The notes under the pieces were generated by a model that ran no database searches, had not been told where the DNA came from, and worked only from the letters and a program-made list of their open reading frames with translations. Of a stretch of 64,000 nt of DNA, positions 41,294 to 49,337 are shown one piece after another; position 1 is the stretch's first letter; the number at the start of each line of letters is the position of its first letter. Source of the DNA: a virus; IMG/VR virus record IMGVR_UViG_3300027754_005427, positions 22,927-86,926 of that record; one strand, 5' to 3'. The translations under genes and the position numbers were made by a program.

Positions 41294-41971
41294 TTAAGCC
41301 TTAAAGGGAACATCATGTTCATATATGGTAGTTTCTCCTGCCATGTCTGCTGCAAATATACCAAATGATACTATTGAAAACTCTTGCATCTTCATCATCA
41401 CATCAACCGCAGTATAAATTCCTCTTTCAATCGCATGAGATACCAAATTTTTAGCAATTAATGGATCAATTGAGTAAGCGTGTGTTCTAAGAATATAACG
41501 ATAATTATGACCAAGTTGTGCATGTGGTGGTATTGGATTCCAATAATTGCTTTTAACTTGTTCGCTACTTCCTAAATAAACAATTGAATTAAATACATTA
41601 TGGTGCGTAAAAGGTTGAAGCATAATAGCATCGTGCTCTAGTGCTACTAAAGGCATGTCTTCTTCTATACATTTACACCAAAGAGAAAAATGAGAAAGCC
41701 AGCAGCAAATTTCTGGTTTAGTTAAACTGTAATTTGTTAATTTCAACCACTTCAACCAATTAGTATTTCTAGCATGTTCTGGAACTTTGATCTTTTCGCC
41801 AGTACCATCAAAGGCATCCCATATAACTGCCTTTTGTCCAACGCTATTGCAAGAATCAAGACATCGTTGCCCCATAAGCTCTGAATTCTTATGATCTTTG
41901 ATGGTGATAATATAAGAATTACTTACTTCTGTATTGTAGTTCCAGTTAAGTGTTGGTTCTAATATTTCCAT
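41294..41971 (-). CDS. GT25-like glycosyltransferase (tandem copy 1)
   Basis: 225 residues, paralog of the neighbouring 40578-41291. SYIITIKDHKNSELMGQRCLDSC, ICCWLSHFSLWCKCIEED and PLVALEHDAIMLQPFTHH are the shared motifs; RYILRTHAYSIDPLIAKNLVSHAI follows. Again E-H-D replaces the E-D-D of classical GT25, so both copies descend from a variant ancestor. The gene stands at the head of the pair in the long minus-strand transcription unit. Confidence 0.7.
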   Translation of the reverse strand: MEILEPTLNWNYNTEVSNSYIITIKDHKNSELMGQRCLDSCNSVGQKAVIWDAFDGTGEKIKVPEHARNTNWLKWLKLTNYSLTKPEICCWLSHFSLWCKCIEEDMPLVALEHDAIMLQPFTHHNVFNSIVYLGSSEQVKSNYWNPIPPHAQLGHNYRYILRTHAYSIDPLIAKNLVSHAIERGIYTAVDVMMKMQEFSIVSFGIFAADMAGETTIYEHDVPFKA

Positions 41972-41972
41972 T

Positions 41973-42164
41973 TTATCTTAAGTCATCTATAAGAATTTCT
42001 TGATCAAATTCTTTTGAAAAACATCCAAGATCAAACATTTTTTTTATATACTTATTGTAAAGATCTGTAGTTGGACTTTTTTGAATTGCATGATTCCTTG
42101 CCATTCCAGCAAGTTTTATTGAAATTTCTTTTAATTCTTCAAATTCTTTTTTATAGTTTTTCAT
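41973..42164 (-). CDS. Small hypothetical protein
   Basis: 63 residues, helical and charged (YKKEFEELKEISIKLAGMARNHAIQKS). It overlaps the end of the TPR-methyltransferase gene by 14 bases and is followed by the GT25-like pair with almost no gap. It is likely translated from the same message. The function is unknown. Confidence 0.5.
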   Translation of the reverse strand: MKNYKKEFEELKEISIKLAGMARNHAIQKSPTTDLYNKYIKKMFDLGCFSKEFDQEILIDDLR

Positions 42165-43053
42165 ATATTAAAATAGTATTCCGAAACCAATTGCATCCAT
42201 ATGGATTTATAATATTTCTTGCTTTTGTAGAATCTTCTTTCAAATAACGAAATCCTCTTTTTTCAATCTCTGGTATTACTTCATCATTGTTTAAACAATT
42301 AACATGAGAAGAACTGTGTTGACCTCTTATAGCCCAAGATAATATTAATTTGTCATCACAAGCATTGCAAATATTATCTAAAAAAACATCTTTATGTTGT
42401 TTTGGAATATGTTCGCCAACTTCTAAACAAATCACATTTCCTTTTTTGTTTACTTTAAAAGTTTCTGATAAATCTTGTTTTAATATATTTGAAAATTCTT
42501 TATTTGGTACTTCACCTTCATATCCAGTCAAATCAACGAATCCTTTGCTATTTAAATGTTTTAAATAACTGCCAATTCCACATCCAAAATCATGAATTGT
42601 TTTATTATTATCAAGATAATTACTTATCCATTCTGCTAACTCTTCACAAAAAATATGTATTTCTGCTAATTTCAAACTCCAACAACCAGTCGCAGAAACT
42701 TCTTTTTTATGTTCCATTGCTTTTAATATGTCATTTTTCATCACTAAAACATCTGGAGTTGGTGGTAAAATGTTTAAAATTTTCAATGCTTCTTCATTCA
42801 TATTGGCAAATAAATAAATTCTAGCCATATTATTAAAAATTTCATTTTTTACATTATAATCAAATGTCATCGAAAGTGTTTTTTCACAAGCATCTATTGC
42901 CTTATCATATTCATGAATTGAAAAATATGCTTTTGATAATTCAATGTAATCATTTAAATCTTTTGAATGTTCTGAAAAGTGATCAACAACTTCAATTGCA
43001 AGTTTTGTTTTACCTGTATTAGCCAAAAATTTAACTAAATTTTCTAATGTCAT
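42151..43053 (-). CDS. TPR-like N-terminus fused to a SAM-dependent methyltransferase
   Basis: 300 residues. Residues 1-110 are helical repeats (KLAIEVVDHFSEHSKDLNDYIELSKAYFSIHEYDKAIDACEKTL, written here only to residue blocks) resembling TPRs and the N-terminus of 47913-49334. Residues 145-300 form the methyltransferase: KTIHDFGCGIGSYLKHL (motif I), GYEGEVPNKEF, and NVICLEVGEHIPKQHKDVFLDNI. LSWAIRGQHSSSHVN follows. The TPR part may bind the glycoprotein or fibre substrate. AAAAGG precedes the ATG. Confidence 0.75.
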   Translation of the reverse strand: MTLENLVKFLANTGKTKLAIEVVDHFSEHSKDLNDYIELSKAYFSIHEYDKAIDACEKTLSMTFDYNVKNEIFNNMARIYLFANMNEEALKILNILPPTPDVLVMKNDILKAMEHKKEVSATGCWSLKLAEIHIFCEELAEWISNYLDNNKTIHDFGCGIGSYLKHLNSKGFVDLTGYEGEVPNKEFSNILKQDLSETFKVNKKGNVICLEVGEHIPKQHKDVFLDNICNACDDKLILSWAIRGQHSSSHVNCLNNDEVIPEIEKRGFRYLKEDSTKARNIINPYGCNWFRNTILIYEKL

Positions 43054-43055
43054 TT

Positions 43056-43259
43056 TTAACCTTTTGAATTAATCAAACTTGTGAATCTTCCTTTTTTGAT
43101 TTTTTCTTTTATTCTCGGCAACCTTTTTTCAGATTCAACATCTTTACGAAGTTTTTTCAACTTTATAACTTCGACCAATAATTGAAATGTTAAATATGAT
43201 AAATATAATAAAATGCCAATAATAGTTATGGGCATTAATATAAAAAATACAGCAATCAC
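43056..43259 (-). CDS. Small single-pass membrane protein
   Basis: 67 residues. One or two N-terminal membrane helices (AVFFILMPITIIGILLYLSY) are followed by a basic tail (KKLRKDVESEKRLPRIKEKIKKGR). The start overlaps the stop of the upstream membrane gene by four bases. Size and layout would suit a holin or membrane regulator, but no family is recognised. Confidence 0.5.
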   Translation of the reverse strand: MIAVFFILMPITIIGILLYLSYLTFQLLVEVIKLKKLRKDVESEKRLPRIKEKIKKGRFTSLINSKG

Positions 43260-43633
43260 TTACTTGGCATCCATTTGTTTAGAGGAAATTCAACATTGAC
43301 CCATTTAGTGAGAGGAAATTCAATTTGTTTTCCATCACTCGAAACATAATAACATTTTATAACTCCACTTTCATATCCTTTAGTCAAAATTGAAGCCTGC
43401 CAACCAATCAACTTTTCTTGAGTTTTAGCACTCTCGTATCCATCGCTAAACCCAGTATTATAGTTCGTTAGTTCCTCGTAGTTTACCTTATCTTCTAGGA
43501 CAAAAGCCTTACTGTGCATATACTTGTAATCCTCCATTGCGTTTTTCATCTCTGCATTCAAATATATGCAGTACGAAATAGGAACCAATATTAGAAGAAT
43601 GTATATCGCAATAACTGGAGAATTAATTTTCAT
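43256..43633 (-). CDS. Membrane-anchored small protein
   Basis: 125 residues. An N-terminal anchor (PVIAIYILLILVPISYCIYL) is followed by a soluble part with FSDGYESAKTQEKLIGWQ and a C-terminal beta region (VIKCYYVSSDGKQIEFPLTKW, then a near repeat VNVEFPLNKW). Its start overlaps the end of 43623-43985, and its stop overlaps the next membrane gene. A spanin-like or periplasmic role is possible but unsupported by motif. Confidence 0.5.
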   Translation of the reverse strand: MKINSPVIAIYILLILVPISYCIYLNAEMKNAMEDYKYMHSKAFVLEDKVNYEELTNYNTGFSDGYESAKTQEKLIGWQASILTKGYESGVIKCYYVSSDGKQIEFPLTKWVNVEFPLNKWMPSK

Positions 43634-43985
43634 TTTTTCTTTCTTTCTTTATTTTTTTGCCCAATTTAACAGCATCATCAACACCAGTCCAACGAAAACA
43701 TTCTATCATGGAATTGGTAGTTTGCATATCCATTATTTCTGGACATTTCTCACACATTTCTTGAATATGTGATACATCAGGGTAATGTCGCAAACATCCC
43801 TTAGCCATTTCTCGTACTTCTTTTGGAATTCTCTTTAAATTAAATGCAAGATCAACCAAGAATTTTCTTGTTTGTGCAATTGACCTAGTTCTTTCCTGTG
43901 GCAAAGTCATATTTTCCCCGATATTCAAACAACTTAATATATCTTCTCCATTATCAAACTTCTCATCAAACTCTTCTGCCTTCAT
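43623..43985 (-). CDS. Hypothetical protein
   Basis: 120 residues from the ATG at 43985, which overlaps the upstream stop as ATGA; a longer frame to 44030 lies inside the preceding gene. Mostly helical: MKAEEFDEKFDNGEDILSCL, TRSIAQTRKFLVDLAFNLKRI, PKEVREMAKGCLRHYPDVSHI. The C-terminal half has six cysteines or histidines that could bind a metal. No family is recognised. Confidence 0.5.
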   Translation of the reverse strand: MKAEEFDEKFDNGEDILSCLNIGENMTLPQERTRSIAQTRKFLVDLAFNLKRIPKEVREMAKGCLRHYPDVSHIQEMCEKCPEIMDMQTTNSMIECFRWTGVDDAVKLGKKIKKERKNEN

Positions 43986-44218
43986 CGCAATCTCACAATA
44001 CATCTGGCAGAGCAAGCTAGTGTTGCACAACCACTAACTACTGCTTCATATGCGATTTTATCTTGCTCTTTTAACGCAAGTTGATATTTCTTCGAAACAA
44101 TATTATATCTTTTGTGAGATTCCAAAGTAGCAATTCTTGCATTTCGCAAGGCTAACTTTGATTTGTGAACGGAAAAAGAAGCGTCTAAAACCTCTTGCTG
44201 CAATTCTTGTAAATTCAT
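43982..44218 (-). CDS. Small helical protein
   Basis: 78 residues, an extended heptad-rich helix (LQELQQEVLDASFSVHKSKL, LESHKRYNIVSKKYQLALKE) with a C-terminal SGCATLACSARCIV. It is coupled by ATGA overlaps both to the preceding membrane peptide and to the following gene. No function can be assigned. Confidence 0.5.
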   Translation of the reverse strand: MNLQELQQEVLDASFSVHKSKLALRNARIATLESHKRYNIVSKKYQLALKEQDKIAYEAVVSGCATLACSARCIVRLR

Positions 44219-44319
44219 TCTTCAATCTCATCGACATTTGGACTAAGCAATACTACGATTGGAACAAATATCACTAAAAATAGCAATGCCAAAATTAAAT
44301 GATTCAAAGTCATGTGCAT
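44215..44319 (-). CDS. Very short membrane peptide
   Basis: 34 residues: MHMTLNHLILALLFLVIFVP opens a single hydrophobic helix, followed by IVVLLSPNVDEIEE. AGGAT lies eight bases before the ATG, and the stop overlaps the next start as ATGA. The overlap and ribosome site support a real gene despite the length. Confidence 0.5.
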   Translation of the reverse strand: MHMTLNHLILALLFLVIFVPIVVLLSPNVDEIEE

Positions 44320-44321
44320 TT

Positions 44322-44795
44322 TTACATCCTAAATTTCTTGTTGACTTCGGAAAGGTCTGAAACTGTAATGACATGCACGAAATCTTGATCATAAATATCA
44401 TTGATCACACATATCCATTTTTCTCCAACTTTAATCTCTACATTCAAATCATTATTTTTTCTTGATAGTCTAACATGTGATGTCGAAACAGTTTCAGAAC
44501 AGTTTAATTCTTTTATTTCGGCAATAGTTTTTTTTACTGCTTGTTCATCTATTTCAATTTTATTAGTAAAGACAACCTCTTCTGATCTAACATCTTTAGA
44601 ATAGCTTTTAAACTCTTCTATAACAGTTTCAGAAGCGGTTTCGCCAAATCCATTATTGTAGTCATTAGGTTTGCTCGAAAGATATGTCACTCTAGCTTGT
44701 GTGTTATTGATGCCACAGTAAAGAACTTTATTATCCCAATAAGTGAATTGATTACGATATAGATTTGTCGTTCTTTCAATTACTCTATATATCAT
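44322..44795 (-). CDS. Hypothetical protein
   Basis: 157 residues, beta-rich with charged loops (YRVIERTTNLYRNQFTYWDN, KWICVINDIYDQDFVHVITV) and a central helical stretch (DEQAVKKTIAEIKELNCSE). No cysteine motif, signal or membrane segment. It is not recognised; part of the block of uncharacterised co-directional genes 43056-47916. Confidence 0.5.
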   Translation of the reverse strand: MIYRVIERTTNLYRNQFTYWDNKVLYCGINNTQARVTYLSSKPNDYNNGFGETASETVIEEFKSYSKDVRSEEVVFTNKIEIDEQAVKKTIAEIKELNCSETVSTSHVRLSRKNNDLNVEIKVGEKWICVINDIYDQDFVHVITVSDLSEVNKKFRM

Positions 44796-44810
44796 TTTTC
44801 ATTTCCTTGT

Positions 44811-44860
44811 TCAGATCAATAGGAATCGTATGCACACCATTCAATCTCTTTGTCGCTCAT
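44811..44860 (-). pseudogene. Internally deleted remnant of a copy of 45745-46173
   Basis: A 14-codon frame (MSDKEIEWCAYDSY) begins behind AGGAGAACAGAA, the same leader that precedes the ATG of 45745-46173. In another frame the DNA reads NGVHTIPIDLNK, the C-terminus of that protein. The start and the end of the gene are thus joined by a deletion that also shifts the frame. Confidence 0.55.
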
Positions 44861-45672
44861 TTCTGTTCTCCTGTTGCTTTTTTCGCTCTATCTTCACGAA
44901 TATCTTTTGCGTTCCAAAGTATGACTTCATTGGCATCGTCTTCTTTTGCAATTTCTCCTTTGTTAATTTCTACATCTACAACTGTGGATTCACCACTCAC
45001 ATTTAATGCGAAGGTTGCTTTTAAGATGTCTTTTGCATAACGATGCGAATATTTTGCATCTTTAGCAATTGCAGCTTCACCTAATTTAAATGGTCCTTTT
45101 AAAACATATTTTGCGTAATCATAAGACCATTGTGAACTTGTAGCTATTGCAGCTTCACCTTTTAAAAATGGTGCTTGTAAAACTCGTCTTGCATAAACAT
45201 GAGAACATATTGCACTTGTAGCTATCGCCTTTTCACCTAATGGAAAAGGTGCATTTAAAACATATAGTGCATAATCATAAGACCATTCTGCACTTCTAGC
45301 TATTGCCTCTTCGCCTATTGCAAAAGGTGCTTTCAAAACATCTCTCGCATAAATAAAAGAATAATATTCATCTGTAGCTATCGCCTTTTCACCTAACGGA
45401 AAAGGTGCTTTCAAAACATTCAACGCATACATATGAGAACGATTTGCACATTTAGCTATCGCAGCTTCACCTAACGGAAAAGGTGCTTCTAAAACATTCA
45501 ATGCATAATAGTAAGACCATTTTGCATCTTTAGCTATTGTCTCTTCCCCATCCTTCCAAGGTGCTAGTAATTTGAACATGACTTTATCACTCAAAGCATA
45601 TTCGTAACATGCTTTTGCATTCCATTTTTCTTCGTAAGTAACTTCGTCATTTTTTTCTGTAATCTTGATCAT
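44857..45672 (-). CDS. Repeat protein with YALNVLKAPFPLGE-type units (DUF4116-like)
   Basis: 271 residues. About eight consecutive units of 24 residues follow the pattern A-I-A-x-x-A-x-x-S-x-x-Y-A-x-x-V-L-x-A-P-F-P-L-G-E (for example YALNVLKAPFPLGEKAIATD). This resembles helical repeat proteins annotated as DUF4116 in phages, giant viruses and intracellular bacteria. Such solenoids usually bind protein partners. The C-terminus (VSGESTVVDVEINKGEIAKE) is outside the repeats. The DNA repeats are well conserved, which indicates recent expansion. Confidence 0.6.
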   Translation of the reverse strand: MIKITEKNDEVTYEEKWNAKACYEYALSDKVMFKLLAPWKDGEETIAKDAKWSYYYALNVLEAPFPLGEAAIAKCANRSHMYALNVLKAPFPLGEKAIATDEYYSFIYARDVLKAPFAIGEEAIARSAEWSYDYALYVLNAPFPLGEKAIATSAICSHVYARRVLQAPFLKGEAAIATSSQWSYDYAKYVLKGPFKLGEAAIAKDAKYSHRYAKDILKATFALNVSGESTVVDVEINKGEIAKEDDANEVILWNAKDIREDRAKKATGEQK

Positions 45673-45744
45673 TACTATCTCCTTTGTTGGTTTTTTACAT
45701 CTACATCGTAACAGAGTTTGTCAAAAAGTAAACCCTATTTAAAT

Positions 45745-46173
45745 TTATTTTTCATCAACAGTTACTTTATTTAGATCAATAGGAATCGTATGCACCCCAT
45801 TCAAATACGCATCAAGCACATCCGCACTGGTCATATTCTTTTTCAATATAATCACACCAGTCACATCATCAACTAATGTATGTGCATCAAGCTCACCACT
45901 TTTACTTTCAAATTTGCTCATGAATTTATCCTGTGCTGCTCTCCATGCTCTACTATGTCCTTCTCTTGTGTCATGAGTTGTTGTTAATTGATCGAGGTCG
46001 ATTAGCACCTCTAATTTCATGACGCATTTCCCTTTTTTGTTACGCTTCCCAAGACCGAAAGAATTAACCTCAAACTCTTGACCATTTAAAAACATCTTCA
46101 TCATACTTGGATCATTTGGATCGGTCACAATTTTCCATTCATCTTTTACTGGTCTTTGATCTAGATCACTCAT
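45745..46173 (-). CDS. Hypothetical protein
   Basis: 142 residues, mixed alpha/beta: MSDLDQRPVKDEWKIV, MKMFLNGQEFEVNSFGLGKR, EGHSRAWRAAQDKFMSKFES. AGGAG lies eight bases before the ATG. A decayed partial copy lies at 44811-44860. The N-terminal part loosely resembles the small protein at 46366-46596 (a GxEF strand after a short Gly-rich turn). The function is unknown. Confidence 0.55.
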   Translation of the reverse strand: MSDLDQRPVKDEWKIVTDPNDPSMMKMFLNGQEFEVNSFGLGKRNKKGKCVMKLEVLIDLDQLTTTHDTREGHSRAWRAAQDKFMSKFESKSGELDAHTLVDDVTGVIILKKNMTSADVLDAYLNGVHTIPIDLNKVTVDEK

Positions 46174-46183
46174 TTCTGTTCTC

Positions 46184-46369
46184 CTATTGTTTAATTTCTT
46201 TTTTGATAATATCGCTTACCAACCTTATCATCATGAGATTATTTTCTAACATTTCATCTCTTGATTTTTTCAAATTTGTTTGTGCGATATGTATTGCTAC
46301 AATGCTCCAAATGAGTGCAGACACGCTAATGCCAATAACAAACGCAAGACATTTATCAGTTAGGCTCAT
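46184..46369 (-). CDS. Small single-pass membrane protein
   Basis: 61 residues: a membrane helix (CLAFVIGISVSALIWSIVAI) near the N-terminus and a helical C-terminus (KKSRDEMLENNLMMIRLVSDIIKKEIK). AGGAG precedes the start, and the start overlaps the stop of 46366-46596. The function is unknown. Confidence 0.5.
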   Translation of the reverse strand: MSLTDKCLAFVIGISVSALIWSIVAIHIAQTNLKKSRDEMLENNLMMIRLVSDIIKKEIKQ

Positions 46370-46596
46370 AATTGTTCTCCTGTTATTGGTTTGTCAAAGT
46401 TTACTAAAAGTTTTATTTCAGTAAATTCGGTATTAACAATGTCGGATTCCATCCTGCTAGAGTGAATATTGAACTCCTTACCACCAGTGTACAACTTGCC
46501 TCCATTTATATCGAGAACGATGTTGTTCTCGTTTATTTTTTTCACTTCTGATGTCAATTTGCGAAGTGTACTTAATTCTTCTGGTGTTATGCCCAT
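46366..46596 (-). CDS. Small hypothetical protein
   Basis: 76 residues. A helical start (ITPEELSTLRKLTSEVKKIN) precedes a beta hairpin (NIVLDINGGKLYTGGKEFNI) and a C-terminal strand (FTEIKLLVNFDKPI). AAAGGA lies about eight bases upstream. It overlaps the small membrane gene downstream. No family is recognised. Confidence 0.5.
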   Translation of the reverse strand: MGITPEELSTLRKLTSEVKKINENNIVLDINGGKLYTGGKEFNIHSSRMESDIVNTEFTEIKLLVNFDKPITGEQL

Positions 46597-46622
46597 GATT
46601 GTTGTCCTTTTAATGTGACGAG

Positions 46623-47723
46623 CTACAAACTACTCTCTTCTAAATTTACCAACATTTGTTCTCTAACGGAAAGCAATCCTAAAGCCATTTTCAATTTAAC
46701 TTTCAAATCTGCATTTTCTTTTTCTAATTCTTTGGTCACAGTTTGTGACCTTATAGTTTTTGCCCTTATAATTTCTGTATTATAAATTGCCGACCACAGC
46801 TTTTTATTCATTTCTAAATCTGGTATCTGAACTTCATCAATTCCAATATTTTTCCAATGTTGTGTCATTTCTTCTTTATGCTCTAATATCGCTTTTTCGT
46901 ATCGCTCGACTAGCATCTCCAACATCCCATGATATGATTGAAGCTCAAGATTATAACTATTGGTGGTGTCAATAAGCTTTTTAAGTTCTTCAATATATTC
47001 TCGTTGAGATTTTTGAATCTCAAGATTGCATTCGCTATTATCAAGCATAGCCCTTTCGAGTTCAACTATATATTGCTGTGGGCTTTTTCCAGCCTCACCT
47101 TCTTTTCCAAGATGTCCTACTACTCCACTTGCTGCCGTCAGTGGATGACTTGAATCCCATTCCTCCCATTCTTTGCCGATATGTCTCTCTTTGATATCAT
47201 CCCTAAATTCGCTTTGTGATGCCTCATCTCCCTTAATTTTATCTAATTCTACATTCAGTTTATTATTTCTATCTTTTTGAGATAATTCAGGATAAGCCAT
47301 CTCAAGTATTTGTGAGGCAGATTTTTCTTGGTCTGTTTTGTCTAATTCGCCCCTAAGAATTACTTTCAAAACATACGAAGAAAGAATTGAATCGACAAGA
47401 TGAAATACACCTACAAGTTCAGCTGTATAAACAGAGTTGCCAAAATATCGTTGCAAACCCATCAAAATAATTTTATCAAAATGCTTCATCGGCAATTCTA
47501 TTGAAACTAAAGACGCAGGTTCCGTCATCTCAGACCATGCCTTCACAACAATTATTTCTTCGGAAATCCTACTACTATCTATGGACTCTATTTTGGTAAG
47601 GCACATCGTTCCTTCTTTACCAGCAGGGTGTAACTCAAGTCCATAAAGTACAATCTTATAGATGTGGAATGAATAAAGATTCATCTCTACTGAGACATAC
47701 ATCGGCTCTTCTTCAGTTATCAT
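46623..47723 (-). CDS. Hypothetical protein with a long coiled-coil C-terminal half
   Basis: 366 residues. The N-terminal third is beta-rich (YVSVEMNLYSFHIYKIVLYG, SLVSIELPMKHFDKIILMG). From about residue 215 the protein is a continuous series of heptads (YIVELERAMLDNSECNLEIQ, YIEELKKLIDTTNSYNLELQ, ENADLKVKLKMALGLLSVRE), suggesting a rod or oligomerisation region. The ATG overlaps the stop of the small membrane gene 47713-47916. It could be a fibre or scaffold protein. Confidence 0.55.
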   Translation of the reverse strand: MITEEEPMYVSVEMNLYSFHIYKIVLYGLELHPAGKEGTMCLTKIESIDSSRISEEIIVVKAWSEMTEPASLVSIELPMKHFDKIILMGLQRYFGNSVYTAELVGVFHLVDSILSSYVLKVILRGELDKTDQEKSASQILEMAYPELSQKDRNNKLNVELDKIKGDEASQSEFRDDIKERHIGKEWEEWDSSHPLTAASGVVGHLGKEGEAGKSPQQYIVELERAMLDNSECNLEIQKSQREYIEELKKLIDTTNSYNLELQSYHGMLEMLVERYEKAILEHKEEMTQHWKNIGIDEVQIPDLEMNKKLWSAIYNTEIIRAKTIRSQTVTKELEKENADLKVKLKMALGLLSVREQMLVNLEESSL

Positions 47724-47916
47724 AATTTTTATCTTCCATCATAAAATAATCTACAATCAAAGGAACACCAATTTGCAACACGAAAATCATTGCTATTATC
47801 AAAAACAAAATATAATATTCGTTTTTCATCAATTTTTCAATTTCACAAGAGAGACAAAACAAAAAATAAAAAAAACTAAATTGAAAATCAGAATAGTTGT
47901 AATAAGACTTTATCAT
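47713..47916 (-). CDS. Small membrane protein
   Basis: 67 residues. Two hydrophobic stretches (FSFFYFLFCLSCEIEKLM and YYILFLIIAMIFVLQIGVPL) flank a short charged loop, followed by an acidic tail. The ATG overlaps the stop of 47913-49334 (ATGA), which supports a real coupled gene. The function is unknown. Confidence 0.5.
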   Translation of the reverse strand: MIKSYYNYSDFQFSFFYFLFCLSCEIEKLMKNEYYILFLIIAMIFVLQIGVPLIVDYFMMEDKNYDN

Positions 47917-49334
47917 TTTAAAATTTTCTTGTCAAATAATATCTTCTTCAATTTTTCCAATGGTGCTTTCCAACATCTTGGCTTTTCTTGTCGTAAAAGT
48001 GTCACATTATCACCATACCAAGGAGATTTATCGCCACTATGACTCCAAACATAATAAGCGGAAATCGGAACCATTACGAACACTTCTTTGCCACTTGCAG
48101 CACAAAGATGTGCAATACTTGTGCAACTCGTAATTATAAAATCAAGACTTTGAATGAATCCTAAAGTCTCTTGAAACGAATCCATTTTTTCAGATAAATC
48201 AATCAAATTAGGGAAGTCCTTGATTTCCTCAAGCCCATTATCTCGTTGCAGACTATAGAATGTTCCATCAACATCTTTTAATACTTCATATAAATCTTTT
48301 ACTTTAAAACTTCTGTGCAAATCATGATCATAAGCAGGGCAACCCTGCCATCTAATGCCTATTTTTGGAGACTTTCCATCTAACTTGCACTTATCATCGT
48401 ATTCTTTAGAAGATGAGATGTAAGGCTTATCCCATAGGTCTTTATATTCAAGATTTAGATATATAGGAAGATGCATTGAATATGTCCATTTTAAGTCTGG
48501 AATATCCTTCAATTCTTCCAAATTCGTAATCACAGGGAATCCACTGTTTTTAAATATATCAAGAAGTCCTTTTCTTTCATTCTTCCATTCTTCTTTATGC
48601 CAAACTGCATACCAATAAGCATTTATTCCTCTTCCCTTGAGATGCTGCATGAATCTTATATTGATAATTTCATCTCCGCTTCCAGCTTCTGCGTAAATTA
48701 CCAAGTTTTTCACATCTGGAGAACCTTCCCAGAAAGGAAGATTTAATTTCTTGTTTCTTGAAAATATTGTTTCTGTATTCCACAAACGCATCTTTGCACC
48801 ATCGAGAATAAAGTGCCTTAATCCTTCTTGGAATTTATCTCTATAAAGGTAATATGTTCCAAGATTAAACTTTATTTTGAGTGCAGTTTCTTCTGGGAGT
48901 TCTTTATAATTTGCAAGTACATGGTGCAATATTTCTTCAGCTTCTGTTTTCCTGTTTGAAAGGAATAGAGCATATGCTTTTTCCAGTTGCAAATCATAGT
49001 CCATTGGAATAAGTTTTTCGTTAGCATTTATGTAATTTAATGCTTTTTCTGGATAATTTGCGTGGTTGTAAACATTTATAAGATTAAATCTAGTCATGTA
49101 CATCAGTTGTGGACTGTGTGCGTTTACAAGTGCCTTCTCACCATGCTTTATAGCTTCTTCATAATGTTGAAGTTTAAAATAACATTTACTAATATTGTCT
49201 TGTTGCTCAAACGAAAAAGCGTTTTTAGCAAACACATCAAGCACTTGTTTGGCAAGACTCTTTGCACCTAAATTTTTAAGTGTCATTACGAATGGCTCAA
49301 GATCATTAACGCCAACATTTTCTTCTTTTTTCAT
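47913..49334 (-). CDS. TPR-containing GT9-like glycosyltransferase
   Basis: 473 residues. Residues 1-170 are tetratricopeptide-like repeats (YFKLQHYEEAIKHGEKAL, NHANYPEKALNYINANEKL, LSNRKTEAEEILHHVLANY). Residues 195-470 are a GT9-type domain: NLVIYAEAGSGDEIINIRFMQHL, SPKIGIRWQGCPAYDHDLHRSF, ETLGFIQSLDFIITSCTSIAHLCAASGKEVFVMVP (the donor block) and WYGDNVTLLRQ. TPR-GT enzymes of this kind often glycosylate proteins, which would suit fibre modification. The N-terminus resembles that of 42151-43053. AAGGAA precedes the ATG. Confidence 0.8.
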   Translation of the reverse strand: MKKEENVGVNDLEPFVMTLKNLGAKSLAKQVLDVFAKNAFSFEQQDNISKCYFKLQHYEEAIKHGEKALVNAHSPQLMYMTRFNLINVYNHANYPEKALNYINANEKLIPMDYDLQLEKAYALFLSNRKTEAEEILHHVLANYKELPEETALKIKFNLGTYYLYRDKFQEGLRHFILDGAKMRLWNTETIFSRNKKLNLPFWEGSPDVKNLVIYAEAGSGDEIINIRFMQHLKGRGINAYWYAVWHKEEWKNERKGLLDIFKNSGFPVITNLEELKDIPDLKWTYSMHLPIYLNLEYKDLWDKPYISSSKEYDDKCKLDGKSPKIGIRWQGCPAYDHDLHRSFKVKDLYEVLKDVDGTFYSLQRDNGLEEIKDFPNLIDLSEKMDSFQETLGFIQSLDFIITSCTSIAHLCAASGKEVFVMVPISAYYVWSHSGDKSPWYGDNVTLLRQEKPRCWKAPLEKLKKILFDKKILK

Positions 49335-49337
49335 GTG

